Assembly (NCBI RefSeq): GCF_014641945.1
Contig: NZ_BMIJ01000002.1
Coordinates: 526,091 to 590,090, forward strand
Reading direction: 5' to 3'
Length of the DNA: 64,000 nucleotides
Origin: Marinobacterium zhoushanense
Lineage (GTDB): Bacteria; Pseudomonadota; Gammaproteobacteria; Pseudomonadales; Balneatricaceae
The notes under the pieces were generated by a model, which saw only the letters and a program-made list of their open reading frames with translations, searched no databases and was not told where the DNA came from. Of the stretch, positions 1 to 9,458 are shown piece after piece. Made by a program: the position numbers and the translations under genes. The stretch's first letter is position 1; every line of letters begins with the position of its first letter.

Positions 1-348
1 ATAGGGCCAGATCGCTTCGGCACCGAACTCCGCACTGATCGTCTGGAAACGTTCGGCGATCAGATCCAGCGCTTCGTCCCAGCTGATCGGCTCGAACGCC
101 TCGCGACCGACGCCCTTGGCGCCGACCCGACGTAACGGCGTACTCAGCCGTTGCGGATGGTGCACCCGCTCCGCATAGCGGGCGACCTTGGCGCAGATCA
201 CGCCATCGGTGTAGCTATTGCGCTTGCTGCCATGAACACGCCCGATCCGATTCGCATCCAGCTTTTCCACTTCCAGCGCGCAGGTCGAGGGGCAGTCGTG
301 AGGGCAAACGGCGTAGTGGCGGCTGACCTCAAATGTGTCCTTTTTCAT
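1..348 (-). CDS. Molybdopterin-dependent oxidoreductase, N-terminal part (runs off the window)
   Basis: The first 116 codons of a Mo/W-bis-MGD oxidoreductase of the formate dehydrogenase/BisC type. The N terminus carries a [4Fe-4S] cysteine motif, C15-x3-C19-x3-C23 followed by C52, which is the usual iron-sulfur pattern of the family. It then reads EPISWDEALDLIAERF, typical of the strand after the cluster. The ATG at 348 follows an AAGGAG ribosome site. There is no twin-arginine signal at the start, so a cytoplasmic enzyme is likely. The substrate cannot be told from this fragment, and most of the gene lies beyond position 1. Confidence 0.85.
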   Translation of the reverse strand, partial: MKKDTFEVSRHYAVCPHDCPSTCALEVEKLDANRIGRVHGSKRNSYTDGVICAKVARYAERVHHPQRLSTPLRRVGAKGVGREAFEPISWDEALDLIAERFQTISAEFGAEAIWPY

Positions 349-532
349 CGCGGCTCCTTGCTTCGCTGACACTATGATTGATAAGAGTACTCGGAATATA
401 GTGCCAGTTTAGAGCGTCAGGCCGACAGGTACAGTTGACGATGGCAATTGGAATACAAACCGGCCCTGACCTAATCCTTAAGGCGGAACAGCCAGCAAAG
501 GGTAACAGTCACCAGATGATGAGCCGCACGTT

Positions 533-1135
533 ATGAACAACCTCGACAAACCCTTCTCGCAGGCCTGCGAAAATAACAAGACACCGATTCTAGAGGTGCT
601 ACGCCAGGCGTTCCGCGACCGCACACGGGTGCTGGAGATCGGCAGCGGCACCGGACAGCATGCGGTACACTTCGCCGCCGAGTTGAGTCACCTGGAGTGG
701 CAAACCAGCGATCTGGCCGAGAACCATCCGGGCATCCAGCTCTGGCTGGCCGAGGCCCAGCTGCCCAACCTGTACCCGCCGATTGAGCTGGATGTGACCC
801 AGCGCCACTGGCCACAGGGGTTCGATGCCGTGTTTACCGCCAACACTACCCATATCATGCCCTGGGAAGCGGTGATCGAGATGATCGGGCGGATCGGCGA
901 GGCATTACCCGAAGGCGGCAGATTTTGCCAGTACGGCCCGTTCAACTATGGCGGACGCTACACCAGCGAGAGCAACGCACGCTTCGATATCTGGCTTAAG
1001 CAGGTCGAACCGAGCCAGGGGATACGCGACTTCGAAGCGGTGGAAACCTTGGCACGGCAGGCGGGTCTGGAACTGCTCGCGGATCACGAGCTGCCGGCCA
1101 ATAACCGCCTGCTGGAGTGGATCAAGCGCCGCTGA
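533..1135 (+). CDS. DUF938 family SAM-dependent methyltransferase-like protein
   Basis: A 200-residue class I methyltransferase-fold protein of the DUF938 family. The SAM-binding motif VLEIGSGTGQHAVHFA lies near residues 33-48. An acidic loop (SDLAENHPGI) follows at the usual position for ribose binding. The family is about 200 residues long, so the protein looks complete. The substrate is unknown. The gene stands alone, tail to tail with the htpX-like gene and only a few bases from its stop, and divergent from the molybdoenzyme. The start is the first ATG, with no strong ribosome site visible. Confidence 0.85.
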   Translation: MNNLDKPFSQACENNKTPILEVLRQAFRDRTRVLEIGSGTGQHAVHFAAELSHLEWQTSDLAENHPGIQLWLAEAQLPNLYPPIELDVTQRHWPQGFDAVFTANTTHIMPWEAVIEMIGRIGEALPEGGRFCQYGPFNYGGRYTSESNARFDIWLKQVEPSQGIRDFEAVETLARQAGLELLADHELPANNRLLEWIKRR

Positions 1136-1136
1136 G

Positions 1137-2105
1137 CTACCACCAGGTGCCCCAGAAGCGTCGTCGAGGCCTATGCTCGACCTCGGGATGATCGTAGCGA
1201 TGCAGCAACTGGTTCAGTGGTAGCGCATCCCGCTCATCGAGCTCCTGCTTCAGCGCGATCAGTCGCTCCACCCTCTCATCGGTCTCCGGGTGGGTGCGCA
1301 GCAGCGACGGCTCGGGGATCTTGCGACCCGGCATCAGCACATGTTCCAGCCAGCCACCCTGGGTTCGCTCGATCAGATCCAGCGCCAAGGCCAGCCCCTC
1401 CGGATCGCCGGTCAGCTGCGCGGCATGCAGATCCGCTGCATATTCCCGCGTTCTCGACAACGCCAGCTGGGCCAGAGCACTGATCACCGGCGCTATCACC
1501 AGCAGCAGAATCAACCACCAGTTGATAGTGACCAGCCCCAGCAACAGCAGCGGCAGGTTCAAGATCAACAACGCCTGACCGACAAAGGCCAGCAGGCTGG
1601 TCAGGCGGCTGAACAGGTCCGCCAACCCCATGACCCAGAGATCGTTGTGGCGGATATGGCTGATCTCGTGTGCCAGCACGCCGACCAGTTCGCGCAGGCT
1701 CAGACGCCGGATCATCGCATCGCTGAGCGCAATCGCCGAGTGCCCGCGCCGGCCCACCGAGAACGCGTTCATGACCCGGCTCGGGATCAGATACAGGGTC
1801 GGCACCGCTTCCAGCCCGGCACGCTCGCTCAGCCACTCCACCACCTGGTCCAGCGCCGGCAGCTGCCCCCGCGGCAATGCTCTGGCGCCGTAGAGTTTCA
1901 TCACCCAACGCGGTGACAGTGCGGGGTTGAACACCACCACCGACATCCCCATCAGCACCAACAGCACCAGGCCGCTGCTGCCCCAGAGCAGCCACCCCAG
2001 CAAGCCAAGGAAGCCGCCCATGAACAGAATCAACAGCAGGGATTGCAGTCCATTGCGCAATGCGTAGTGGCGCCAGCTCAGCCGATCGCCTTTACCTCTG
2101 TACAT
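1137..2105 (-). CDS. HtpX-like M48 family zinc metalloprotease
   Basis: A 322-residue membrane metalloprotease. The zinc-binding HEISH motif is at residues 146-150 and the third ligand glutamate at about E221 in a REYAAD context, the arrangement of M48B (HtpX) proteases. Hydrophobic segments lie near residues 18-60 and again around 170-212, so the active site should face the cytoplasm between membrane anchors, as in HtpX. HtpX proteins take part in quality control of inner membrane proteins. Sequence around the anchors differs from E. coli HtpX, so it may be a paralogue rather than the orthologue. It is divergent from hrpB. Confidence 0.88.
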   Translation of the reverse strand: MYRGKGDRLSWRHYALRNGLQSLLLILFMGGFLGLLGWLLWGSSGLVLLVLMGMSVVVFNPALSPRWVMKLYGARALPRGQLPALDQVVEWLSERAGLEAVPTLYLIPSRVMNAFSVGRRGHSAIALSDAMIRRLSLRELVGVLAHEISHIRHNDLWVMGLADLFSRLTSLLAFVGQALLILNLPLLLLGLVTINWWLILLLVIAPVISALAQLALSRTREYAADLHAAQLTGDPEGLALALDLIERTQGGWLEHVLMPGRKIPEPSLLRTHPETDERVERLIALKQELDERDALPLNQLLHRYDHPEVEHRPRRRFWGTWW

Positions 2106-2186
2106 ATACCTCTCCGCGCCGCTCGAAGTGATCCTTTATGTTAGTATCGCCCGATAACCGCCTGCCTTCTATGAAAGTTCTACGCT

Positions 2187-4718
2187 ATGCAGCCCTTGCC
2201 CATCGATACAGTTCTGCCTGAGCTCCGATACACCCTGGCTCGGCATCATGAAGCAGTACTGGAAGCGCCGCCCGGCGCCGGTAAAACCACCCGGGTTCCG
2301 CTCGCCCTGCTCGACGAGCCCTGGCTCCAGGGGCAGAAGATCCTGATGCTGGAGCCCCGTCGTCTGGCGGCCCGGGCCGCCGCGGAGCAGCTCGCACGGC
2401 AGCTGGGCGAAAAGCCGGGGGAAACCGTCGGCTACCGCGTGCGTCTGGATAACCGTGTCAGCCAGCGCACACGTATCGAGGTGGTCACCGAAGGGATCCT
2501 GACCCGCATGCTGCAATCCGACCCAGCCCTTGACGGGGTGGGGCTGCTGATCTTTGACGAGTTCCATGAGCGCAGTCTCGACGCCGACCTGGGACTGGCG
2601 CTGGCGCTACAGGGCCGCGAGCTACTGCGCGAGGATCCGCCGCTGAAGTTGCTGGTGATGTCCGCCACCCTGGATGGCAGCGCCATCGCCGGGCTGCTGG
2701 GCGACGCGCCCATTGTGCGCTCGGAAGGGCGCAGCTACCCGGTGCACACCCTGTACACCGGCGCCGCCGAAAACGGCGAGTGGATCGAGCCGCGCATCTG
2801 CCGGGTGATCGACCAGGCGCTGGCCGAACAGAACGGCAGCCTGTTGGTGTTCCTGCCCGGTCAGGGCGAGATCCGCCGGGTGCAGAGCCAACTCGAGGAG
2901 CAGCTTGGTGATCGGAACGAGATCATCATCGCCCCGCTGTATGGCGACCTGTCGCTGGAGCAGCAGCGTCGCGCCATCGAACCCGCCCCGGCGGGTATGC
3001 GCAAGATCGTGCTGTCTACCGCCATCGCCGAGACCAGCCTGACCATCGAAGGAATAGAAGTGGTGATCGACTCTGGCCTGGCGCGACACGCGGCGTTCGA
3101 CCCGGCCAGTGGCATGACCCGCCTGCACACCAGCCGCGTTTCGGCCGCGTCGGCGACCCAGCGTGCCGGGCGCGCCGGTCGTCTTGGCCCCGGCACCTGC
3201 TACCGGCTCTGGTCACCGGGGCAGCAGGAGCAGCTAACGCCGTTCACCGCGCCGGAGATGCAGCAGGCAGACCTGGCACCGCTGGCACTGGCGCTGCTCG
3301 CCTGGGGTGTGGATAACCCGGAGGAGTTGAGCTGGCTCGACCCACCACCCAGGGCTGCCTGGCAACAGGCGATTGATCTGCTGCTCAGACTGGGGGCCTG
3401 CGAGACCTCACCGACTGGTCAGCTACGCCTGACTGCCTATGGTGAGCAGATGGCGCAATTGCCGACACACCCGCGCCTGGCCCACCTGCTGCTGACTGGT
3501 GTGGAGCTGGGCCTGCTGCCGCTGGCCGCCGATATCGCCGCTCTGCTCAGCGAACGCGACCCGCTGCGCGACCCACGACACGACAACAGCAGCGATCTGG
3601 GCCTGCGTCTGGACTGGCTGCAACGGGGCCGCGGCGGCAGCCAAGCCCTACGCCAGCGTATTAAACAGCTCAGCGCCCAGTACCGGCGCATCGCTCAAAA
3701 TGTCGATATTGACGGCCATGCGGTAGCGGATGCGGATCATCCCCGCTGGATCGGCTGCCTGCTTGCTGCCGCCTATCCCGATCGCATCGCCCAGACACGC
3801 AAGAGCGGCGGTCAGCACTACCGCCTGGCCGGCGGGCGGGGCGCTGAACTGAGCGTTAGCGATCCGCTGTGCCGCACGCCCTGGCTGGTGGTCGCCGAGC
3901 TGAGCAGCCGCCAGGGCGATGCCCGCGATCGCGTGCGCCTGGCATCGGCGCTGGATCCGGCACTGTTCGATCGCCAGCTCGGTGCTCTGGTCAGCACCGA
4001 GGAGCGGGTCGAGTGGGACGAAACCCAGCAGCGCCTGATCGCCGAGCAGCAGCGCCGGGTCGGCGAATTGGTGCTCGAACGCACGCCACTGAGCCCCCCC
4101 TCCAAGGAGGCGCGCAACCAAGCACTGTTGAATCTGGTGCGTAAAAAGGGGCTCGGCCTGCTGCCCTGGAATGAGGAGATCGACCTCTGGCGGGCACGAG
4201 TCGCCTTCTGCCGGGAGCACGATCGGCAACAGAGCTGGCCGGACCTGTCAGATACCGCGCTGCTGGACAGTCTGGAGCAGTGGCTTGCACCCTGGCTTGA
4301 TCCGATCAACCATATCAACCACTTCGCCCGTCTCGATCTGACCGGGATCCTCAAGTCCCTGCTGCCCTGGCCTCTGCCGCAACAGCTGGACGAATTGGCG
4401 CCCGAGCGTATCCGCGTGCCCTCCGGCGCCCGGCTGAGCATCGACTACAGCCAGTCACCGCCGGTGCTGGCGGTCAAGTTGCAGGAGATGTTCGGCTGCA
4501 CCACAACGCCGTCGATCGGCTACGGCGTGCGGCTGAAACTGCACCTGCTGTCGCCGGCACGCCGCCCGCTGCAGGTGACCCAGGACCTGGAGGGGTTCTG
4601 GCAGAACGCCTATCAGGAGGTGAAAAAGGAGATGAAGGGGCGTTACCCGAAGCACCCCTGGCCGGACGACCCGCTGCAGGCGCCGCCGACCGCGCGCACC
4701 AAGAAGGCGGGCGGCTGA
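2187..4718 (+). CDS. hrpB: ATP-dependent helicase HrpB
   Basis: An 843-residue DEAH/RHA-type helicase of the HrpB family. Walker A GAGKTT is at residues 30-35, the DEAH-type box DEFH at 124-127, and the SAT motif follows near residue 155. Motif VI appears as QRAGRAGR in the second RecA domain. The C-terminal third carries the HrpB-specific domain, ending in HPWPDDP as is usual for the family. HrpB is distinct from HrpA by being shorter and lacking the OB-rich tail. Its cellular role is poorly defined; RNA-related functions are suspected. Length matches the family (about 810-850). Confidence 0.95.
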   Translation: MQPLPIDTVLPELRYTLARHHEAVLEAPPGAGKTTRVPLALLDEPWLQGQKILMLEPRRLAARAAAEQLARQLGEKPGETVGYRVRLDNRVSQRTRIEVVTEGILTRMLQSDPALDGVGLLIFDEFHERSLDADLGLALALQGRELLREDPPLKLLVMSATLDGSAIAGLLGDAPIVRSEGRSYPVHTLYTGAAENGEWIEPRICRVIDQALAEQNGSLLVFLPGQGEIRRVQSQLEEQLGDRNEIIIAPLYGDLSLEQQRRAIEPAPAGMRKIVLSTAIAETSLTIEGIEVVIDSGLARHAAFDPASGMTRLHTSRVSAASATQRAGRAGRLGPGTCYRLWSPGQQEQLTPFTAPEMQQADLAPLALALLAWGVDNPEELSWLDPPPRAAWQQAIDLLLRLGACETSPTGQLRLTAYGEQMAQLPTHPRLAHLLLTGVELGLLPLAADIAALLSERDPLRDPRHDNSSDLGLRLDWLQRGRGGSQALRQRIKQLSAQYRRIAQNVDIDGHAVADADHPRWIGCLLAAAYPDRIAQTRKSGGQHYRLAGGRGAELSVSDPLCRTPWLVVAELSSRQGDARDRVRLASALDPALFDRQLGALVSTEERVEWDETQQRLIAEQQRRVGELVLERTPLSPPSKEARNQALLNLVRKKGLGLLPWNEEIDLWRARVAFCREHDRQQSWPDLSDTALLDSLEQWLAPWLDPINHINHFARLDLTGILKSLLPWPLPQQLDELAPERIRVPSGARLSIDYSQSPPVLAVKLQEMFGCTTTPSIGYGVRLKLHLLSPARRPLQVTQDLEGFWQNAYQEVKKEMKGRYPKHPWPDDPLQAPPTARTKKAGG

Positions 4719-4773
4719 GTTCCTGCTTTAGACGCGCTACAATGACCTGAAACTGCACCAACGAGCGATCGAC

Positions 4774-4926
4774 ATGATAGAACAACCCACCCCACCGATG
4801 GATGGTGAATGCTGCGAAAGCGAGTGCTCCCCCTGCGTCTGGGACACCTACTACGAAGAGATGGCGCGCTGGCGCCAGGCCGAAGCCGAACGCAAGGCCT
4901 CCACAGCGAGCGAACCGTCGGAGTAA
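4774..4926 (+). CDS. Oxidoreductase-like domain miniprotein (Pfam Oxidored-like type)
   Basis: A 50-residue ORF. It has the compact signature CCESECSPCVWDTYYEEMARW at residues 13-33: a cysteine cluster (C13, C14, C18, C21) followed by VWDxYxxE. This is the hallmark of the short oxidoreductase-like family that is also found fused to longer eukaryotic proteins. Its biochemical role is not established; metal binding by the four cysteines is a reasonable inference. It sits between hrpB and an AraC regulator and may share its transcript with the regulator, whose ATG begins 8 bases after this stop. A TACAAT hexamer about 30 bases upstream is a possible -10 element. Confidence 0.8.
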   Translation: MIEQPTPPMDGECCESECSPCVWDTYYEEMARWRQAEAERKASTASEPSE

Positions 4927-4933
4927 TTCCGCA

Positions 4934-5662
4934 ATGAAGCCGCATCTGGAGCTGCGCAGCTACCGCGCTGAGATCGACAACCACCGCCACGCCTACCATC
5001 AGCTGGTGCTGCCGCTGAACGGCACTCTGACGCTCGAGATCGGCGGCCGCGAGGGGCGGGTCGAAGCACAGAGTGCGGCGGTTATCCACGGCGACGAGCT
5101 GCACTGCTTCCAGGCCGAGGGCGAGAACCGCTTTATCGTTGCCGATATTCCGCTCGGCGACATCGACCCTCTGGCCCGGCTGCCCGCTTTCCTGCGGCTA
5201 TCTCCGGCAACGCTCGACTATGCCGGCTTCCTCGGCCGCCTGCTCAGCCGCGGCACCCTTGGCGACAGCGTACGGCAATCGAGCTGCGAACTGCTGCTGA
5301 GCCTGCTCGGCAGCGAGACCGAACCTTGCGATGTCGCTCTGGACCGGCGGCTACAGCTGGCACGGGACTATATCGACCGTCACTTCCATGAGCCGATGCA
5401 ACTGTCCATGCTCAGCACCCTCGCCCACCTGAGCCAGCGCCAGCTCAACACGCTGTTTCAGCGCCAGCTCGGCTGCACGCCATCGGACTACCTGATCCAG
5501 CGGCGTATGGAGCAGGCCCGCCGCCTACTGATCACCACGGACGACAGCATCCAGCGCATCGCCGAGCAGTGCGGCTACGGCAACCTGGCCGCGTTCAGCG
5601 ACCGCTTCAAGCGCTACTTTGGCCGCTCCCCACGCCATTTCCGTGGCCCCAGACTGCACTGA
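4934..5662 (+). CDS. AraC family transcriptional regulator
   Basis: A 242-residue regulator. The N-terminal half begins with a cupin-like sensor segment (HRHAYHQLVLPLNG) and the C-terminal 100 residues hold two helix-turn-helix units of the AraC/XylS type, ending in GRSPRHFR. I place the start at the ATG at 4934, because the reading frame upstream gives low-complexity basic sequence overlapping the miniprotein gene. The next gene downstream on the same strand is a DMT-type exporter, so this protein may control it; that is inferred from position only. Confidence 0.85.
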   Translation: MKPHLELRSYRAEIDNHRHAYHQLVLPLNGTLTLEIGGREGRVEAQSAAVIHGDELHCFQAEGENRFIVADIPLGDIDPLARLPAFLRLSPATLDYAGFLGRLLSRGTLGDSVRQSSCELLLSLLGSETEPCDVALDRRLQLARDYIDRHFHEPMQLSMLSTLAHLSQRQLNTLFQRQLGCTPSDYLIQRRMEQARRLLITTDDSIQRIAEQCGYGNLAAFSDRFKRYFGRSPRHFRGPRLH

Positions 5663-5762
5663 ACCTCCGCACCGGCAAACAACTCTGCCAATTCGGCAAA
5701 GACGCACCCGGGTTGCAGGGCTAAGATTCGGCCATAGACAACCTGATAATTGAGCTCGCGTT

Positions 5763-6671
5763 ATGAGTATCCGTACCGCCACCCTGATCGGCAGCATCTC
5801 GATCCTGCTCTGGGGCACTCTGGCCCTGATGACCCGCTGGACCGATGCCCGGATCCCACCCTTTCAGCTGCTGGCAATGACCTTTTCTCTGGCCTGGCTG
5901 CTGATGCAAACCCGCTGGTGGCTGTGTGGTGAGAGCGGGCTACGTTTTCTACGACAACCGCTGCCGGTCTGGTTACTGGGCATCGGCGGACTGTTTGGCT
6001 ACCACCTGTTCTACTTCATCGCCCTGGCCAAGGCCCCCGCCGCCGAAGCAGGCCTGATCGCTTATCTCTGGCCACTGCTGATCGTGCTGCTCTCCGCCCT
6101 GCTGCCCGGTGAGCGGCTGCGTAGCGCACATATTATCGGCGCCCTGCTGGCCGCCAGTGGCAGTGCGCTACTGCTAATCAAGGCTGACGCCAGCTTCAAT
6201 GAGCAGCACACCGCCGGCTATCTGGCGGCTGGAGCCTGCGCACTGATCTGGTCCTGCTACTCGGTACTCAGTCGCCGCCACGCCGATGTACCCACCGATA
6301 CCGTGGGCTGGTACTGCGCCGGCACCGCCCTGCTCGGCCTGATCTGCCACCTGCTGTTCGAACAGACAGTGTGGCCTGAGCGCCCGCTGCAGTGGTTCGG
6401 TATCGTCGGTCTGGGGCTGGGTCCGGTCGGCATCGCCTTCCTGACCTGGGATATCGGCGTCAAAAAGGGCAATATCCAGCTGCTCGGCACCCTCGCCTAT
6501 GCCGCGCCACTGATCTCGACCCTGCTGCTGATCCTGGCCGGCGAAGCCCAACCCTCTTCGCGGCTGTTGCTGGCCTGCCTGTTGATCGTTGGCGGCTCGA
6601 TGGTTGCCGGCATCCGACTCAGCCGCTGGCGCAAGCGAACCCCTGAAATCGCGGAGGGACAACAGGGCTGA
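5763..6671 (+). CDS. EamA/DMT family transporter, YddG-like
   Basis: A 302-residue integral membrane protein with about ten hydrophobic segments and two EamA repeats, the drug/metabolite transporter fold. The N-terminal RTATLIGSISILLWGTLALM and the LAKAPAAEAGLIAYLWPLLIVL segment resemble YddG, the aromatic amino acid exporter. Specificity cannot be proved from sequence. It lies about 100 bases after an AraC regulator and just before a LysR regulator, either of which could regulate it. The C-terminal tail is short and basic (RWRKRTPE), consistent with a cytoplasmic end. Confidence 0.85.
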   Translation: MSIRTATLIGSISILLWGTLALMTRWTDARIPPFQLLAMTFSLAWLLMQTRWWLCGESGLRFLRQPLPVWLLGIGGLFGYHLFYFIALAKAPAAEAGLIAYLWPLLIVLLSALLPGERLRSAHIIGALLAASGSALLLIKADASFNEQHTAGYLAAGACALIWSCYSVLSRRHADVPTDTVGWYCAGTALLGLICHLLFEQTVWPERPLQWFGIVGLGLGPVGIAFLTWDIGVKKGNIQLLGTLAYAAPLISTLLLILAGEAQPSSRLLLACLLIVGGSMVAGIRLSRWRKRTPEIAEGQQG

Positions 6672-6729
6672 GCGGGTTATACTGCCGGCAGAATACAACT
6701 TGGAGTCACCCAGGGCGCCTGACCAGCCA

Positions 6730-7647
6730 ATGGATCTATCACGCATCAACCTGAACCTGCTCTGCGTATTGCAGCAACTGCTGGCTCTGCGCAGTGTCAG
6801 CGCTGCAGCGCGGGCACTCAACCTGACCCAACCGGCGATCAGTCGCAGCCTGGCTCAACTGCGCGAGCAGTTTGATGACCCGCTGCTGGTCCGCGTCGGC
6901 AACCAGATGCAGTTGACGCCGAGAGCAGAGGAGCTTCAGCGTCAGCTCCCGCCGGTACTGCAACAGCTGGAGGCGTTCTTCACCCCCGGTCATTTCAATG
7001 CGGAGCAGTTCAGCGGACGATTCAATATCGCCATCACCGACTATATCGCCGAGCATATCCTGCCAGAGCTGGTCGGTCGCTTGAGTGCAGAGGTCAGCGG
7101 CCTCAGGTTGCACTTTCGCCTCTGGGAGCCGGGCATGCTCGCCGATCTACGCGAGGGCCGGCTGGATATGGCAGCCTGCGTGCTCGACGAGGTCCCCGAC
7201 GACATCTACGGCCAGGAGGCCGGTCGCGACACCTATGTCTGCCTGATGCGTCGTGATCATCCACTGTGCTCGCAAACACTCGACCTCCAGGCCTATATAG
7301 AGGCCGGCCATATCAGCATCAGTGGCGGCGGCGACAAGAATCGCGCGGTCGATGATGCACTGAGCCGCCTGGGTCTGCATCGATCGATCCGCGTCAGTGT
7401 GCCCTTTATCCAGGCCTCGCTGGCATTCACTGCGCAAAGCGACCTGCTGTTGACCCTGCCCGCGCATATGGCGCACTCGCTGGCAGCGAGCTTCGATCTC
7501 TCTATCCATCCGCTGCCGCTGGCGGTCGAGGAGGTACGTTACTACCTGCTCTGGCATCGCCGCCAGCAGCACGACCCTGCCCACCGGTTTATACGCGAAC
7601 AGTTCAACGACGTCCTGGCGAGTTCGCCGTTTTCGCGCTCGCCATAG
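6730..7647 (+). CDS. LysR family transcriptional regulator
   Basis: A 305-residue LysR-type regulator. The winged helix-turn-helix occupies roughly residues 1-65 (RSVSAAARALNLTQPAISRS), followed by a linker helix and a periplasmic-binding-like effector domain from about residue 90 (FNIAITDYIAEHILPEL). The effector domain opening resembles the NodD/LinR-like subgroup. I chose ATG 6730; the 47 upstream codons in frame overlap the transporter gene and look non-coding. A TATACT hexamer at 6678-6683 is a plausible -10. The nearest candidate targets are the flanking exporters. Confidence 0.87.
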   Translation: MDLSRINLNLLCVLQQLLALRSVSAAARALNLTQPAISRSLAQLREQFDDPLLVRVGNQMQLTPRAEELQRQLPPVLQQLEAFFTPGHFNAEQFSGRFNIAITDYIAEHILPELVGRLSAEVSGLRLHFRLWEPGMLADLREGRLDMAACVLDEVPDDIYGQEAGRDTYVCLMRRDHPLCSQTLDLQAYIEAGHISISGGGDKNRAVDDALSRLGLHRSIRVSVPFIQASLAFTAQSDLLLTLPAHMAHSLAASFDLSIHPLPLAVEEVRYYLLWHRRQQHDPAHRFIREQFNDVLASSPFSRSP

Positions 7648-7780
7648 CGTGCAACGCTCAGCCATAATTAAAGCTGATAACCAATATAAAAACTGGCGAT
7701 TAGCCAGCGCTGCAACGCCACCCTTAGACTCGCTCACATCAAAATATCTTATTCAACTCGTTTGAGCGTGAGGCAATTAA

Positions 7781-8380
7781 ATGCTGGAGTGGCTGCTGTT
7801 CCTGATCATCACGCTGGGGGGCGCCATGATACCCGGTGCCAACCTGGCGATCGTGTTGCGCAATACCCTGCACGGTTGTCGTAGAGATGGGGCACTCACC
7901 ATACTGGGACTGACCTGCGCGCTGCTCATTCACGGTACGCTGTCTCTGCTGGGGATCACCGCATTAATCGAGCAACACCCCACCCTGTTCGAAGTCATGC
8001 GCTGGTTCGGCGCCGGCTATCTGCTGCTACTTGGGCTGCACCAGCTGCTCAAGTGTGGTAACGCGGACACCGCACCGGTCAGGACCGATTCCGTTGCATC
8101 GCCCTTCTTCAGCGGCCTGCTGATCAGCCTGTTCAACCCCAAGGTGCTGATCTATTTCGTCGCCATCTTCGCCCAGGTACTGCGTCCCGAGCAGACGCTG
8201 GCGACGCAGCTGCTCTATATGGCGACGCCTGCTCTGGCCGAGGTCACCTGGTTCACACTGCTGTTGACACTGCTCAACCGCCCCTCGGTTCAACAGCGGC
8301 TGAAGCGGGTTCGTAGCGGTCTGGAGCGCTGCATCGGTGGCGCCATGATCGCGCTAGGGATCAAACTGGGGCTGGGATAG
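7781..8380 (+). CDS. LysE/RhtB family amino acid exporter
   Basis: A 199-residue membrane protein with six predicted hydrophobic segments and the LysE/RhtB N-terminal signature GAMIPGANLAIVLRNTLHGCR. The central FNPKVLIYFVAIFAQVL block is the conserved NPK segment of the family. Members export amino acids such as homoserine, threonine or leucine; the substrate is not predictable here. A GTGAGG ribosome site precedes the ATG. The gene converges on the argP-like regulator, 15 bases apart, with no visible strong terminator between them. Confidence 0.88.
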   Translation: MLEWLLFLIITLGGAMIPGANLAIVLRNTLHGCRRDGALTILGLTCALLIHGTLSLLGITALIEQHPTLFEVMRWFGAGYLLLLGLHQLLKCGNADTAPVRTDSVASPFFSGLLISLFNPKVLIYFVAIFAQVLRPEQTLATQLLYMATPALAEVTWFTLLLTLLNRPSVQQRLKRVRSGLERCIGGAMIALGIKLGLG

Positions 8381-8395
8381 ACCCGCTGCCAAGGC

Positions 8396-9319
8396 TTATC
8401 CCGGGTGGGTTAGACGGGGATGGGCATCGAAGGGGTCGAGCTGCCGAGCCGCCTCCGCCACCAGCTCATCGGTCAAGCGACGCACCAGGGTCGAGCTGAG
8501 ATTCCACACGTGCCAGTACAGCGGCACCGCCAGATAGCGCCCCGGCGTCATATCCTGCACCGCACCGCTGTCGATCAGGGGTATGCCCTGCTGCTCCGGC
8601 ACCATACCGCAGGCCAGCCCGCGCACGATCATGTCACAGAACGCCGTCGACGACGGGATGCGATGGCGGGGATACTCATGCGGGCCGATGCCGAAAAACT
8701 GCTGCAGGTAGCGGTTCTGCAGCTGATCCTTGTGGCTGAACTCGGCCACCGGGGCGCGGCGAAACGCCTCTGCCGTTACGCCATGGGGAAAGTAGCGTTC
8801 AAGATAGGCGGTACTGGCCAGGCAGCGATAGGGGATCACCCCCAACGGCACACACAAGCATCCTGGCATCGCTTTGGGACTGGAGGCGATACAACCGATC
8901 ACCTCACCATCCTTGAGCAGCTGCTGGGTGGCATCCTGATCATCCACCTTCAGCTCCATTAACAGCTGCTCACTCTGCACCAGATGCGACAGCGCATCGG
9001 GAAACCAGGTCTCCAGACTGTCGGCATTGACGCCGATGGCCACCCGCGTAAAGCCGCGTGCATCCCGCTGCGACAGCGTTGTCCTGAGCTCCTGTTCGAG
9101 CAGGCTGATTTGACGAAAGTGTTTCAACACCTGCTGTCCCGCCTCGGTGGCATGGATCGGCAGGGTACGCACCACCAGGGTCTGCCCAAGGCGCTCCTCC
9201 AGCTGTTTGACCCGCTGTGACACTGCCGACTGGGTCACGTGCAGCCGCTGCGCGGCACGCTCGAAACTGCCCTCTTCGATGACGGCACTCAGTGCTGCCA
9301 ACTGCCGCATATCGAGCAT
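8396..9319 (-). CDS. argP: ArgP/LysG-type LysR regulator
   Basis: A 307-residue LysR regulator with the ArgP (IciA) N terminus LDMRQLAALSAVIEEGSFE, the helix-turn-helix AAQRLHVTQSAVSQRVKQLE, and an effector domain of matching length. It is divergent from an ArgO/LysE-type exporter, the classic pairing in which ArgP activates export of arginine or lysine in response to basic amino acids. The shared intergenic region (9320-9458) is AT-rich and holds an inverted repeat. The ATG at 9319 has only a weak ribosome site. Confidence 0.9.
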   Translation of the reverse strand: MLDMRQLAALSAVIEEGSFERAAQRLHVTQSAVSQRVKQLEERLGQTLVVRTLPIHATEAGQQVLKHFRQISLLEQELRTTLSQRDARGFTRVAIGVNADSLETWFPDALSHLVQSEQLLMELKVDDQDATQQLLKDGEVIGCIASSPKAMPGCLCVPLGVIPYRCLASTAYLERYFPHGVTAEAFRRAPVAEFSHKDQLQNRYLQQFFGIGPHEYPRHRIPSSTAFCDMIVRGLACGMVPEQQGIPLIDSGAVQDMTPGRYLAVPLYWHVWNLSSTLVRRLTDELVAEAARQLDPFDAHPRLTHPG

Positions 9320-9330
9320 AATTAATTTCT

Positions 9331-9354
9331 CTAATCAGATATTAAAAACATTAG
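9331..9354. promoter_or_regulatory. Inverted repeat in the argP/argO intergenic region
   Basis: CTAAT (9331-9335) and ATTAG (9350-9354) form a dyad around an AT-rich core. LysR proteins bind dyads of the T-N11-A kind, and ArgP regulates argO from just such a region. I infer that this is the operator; it is close to the argP start, so autoregulation is also possible. Confidence 0.4.
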
Positions 9355-9458
9355 TTTTACTTACCCAAGCGCTGACTGCAAGATCGCTTCTGTTTTCCAT
9401 CGGCTCGCTCGCCAACGCGTAACCAATAGCCGTTACCAGAAGTTAAAGGAGTTGCAAC

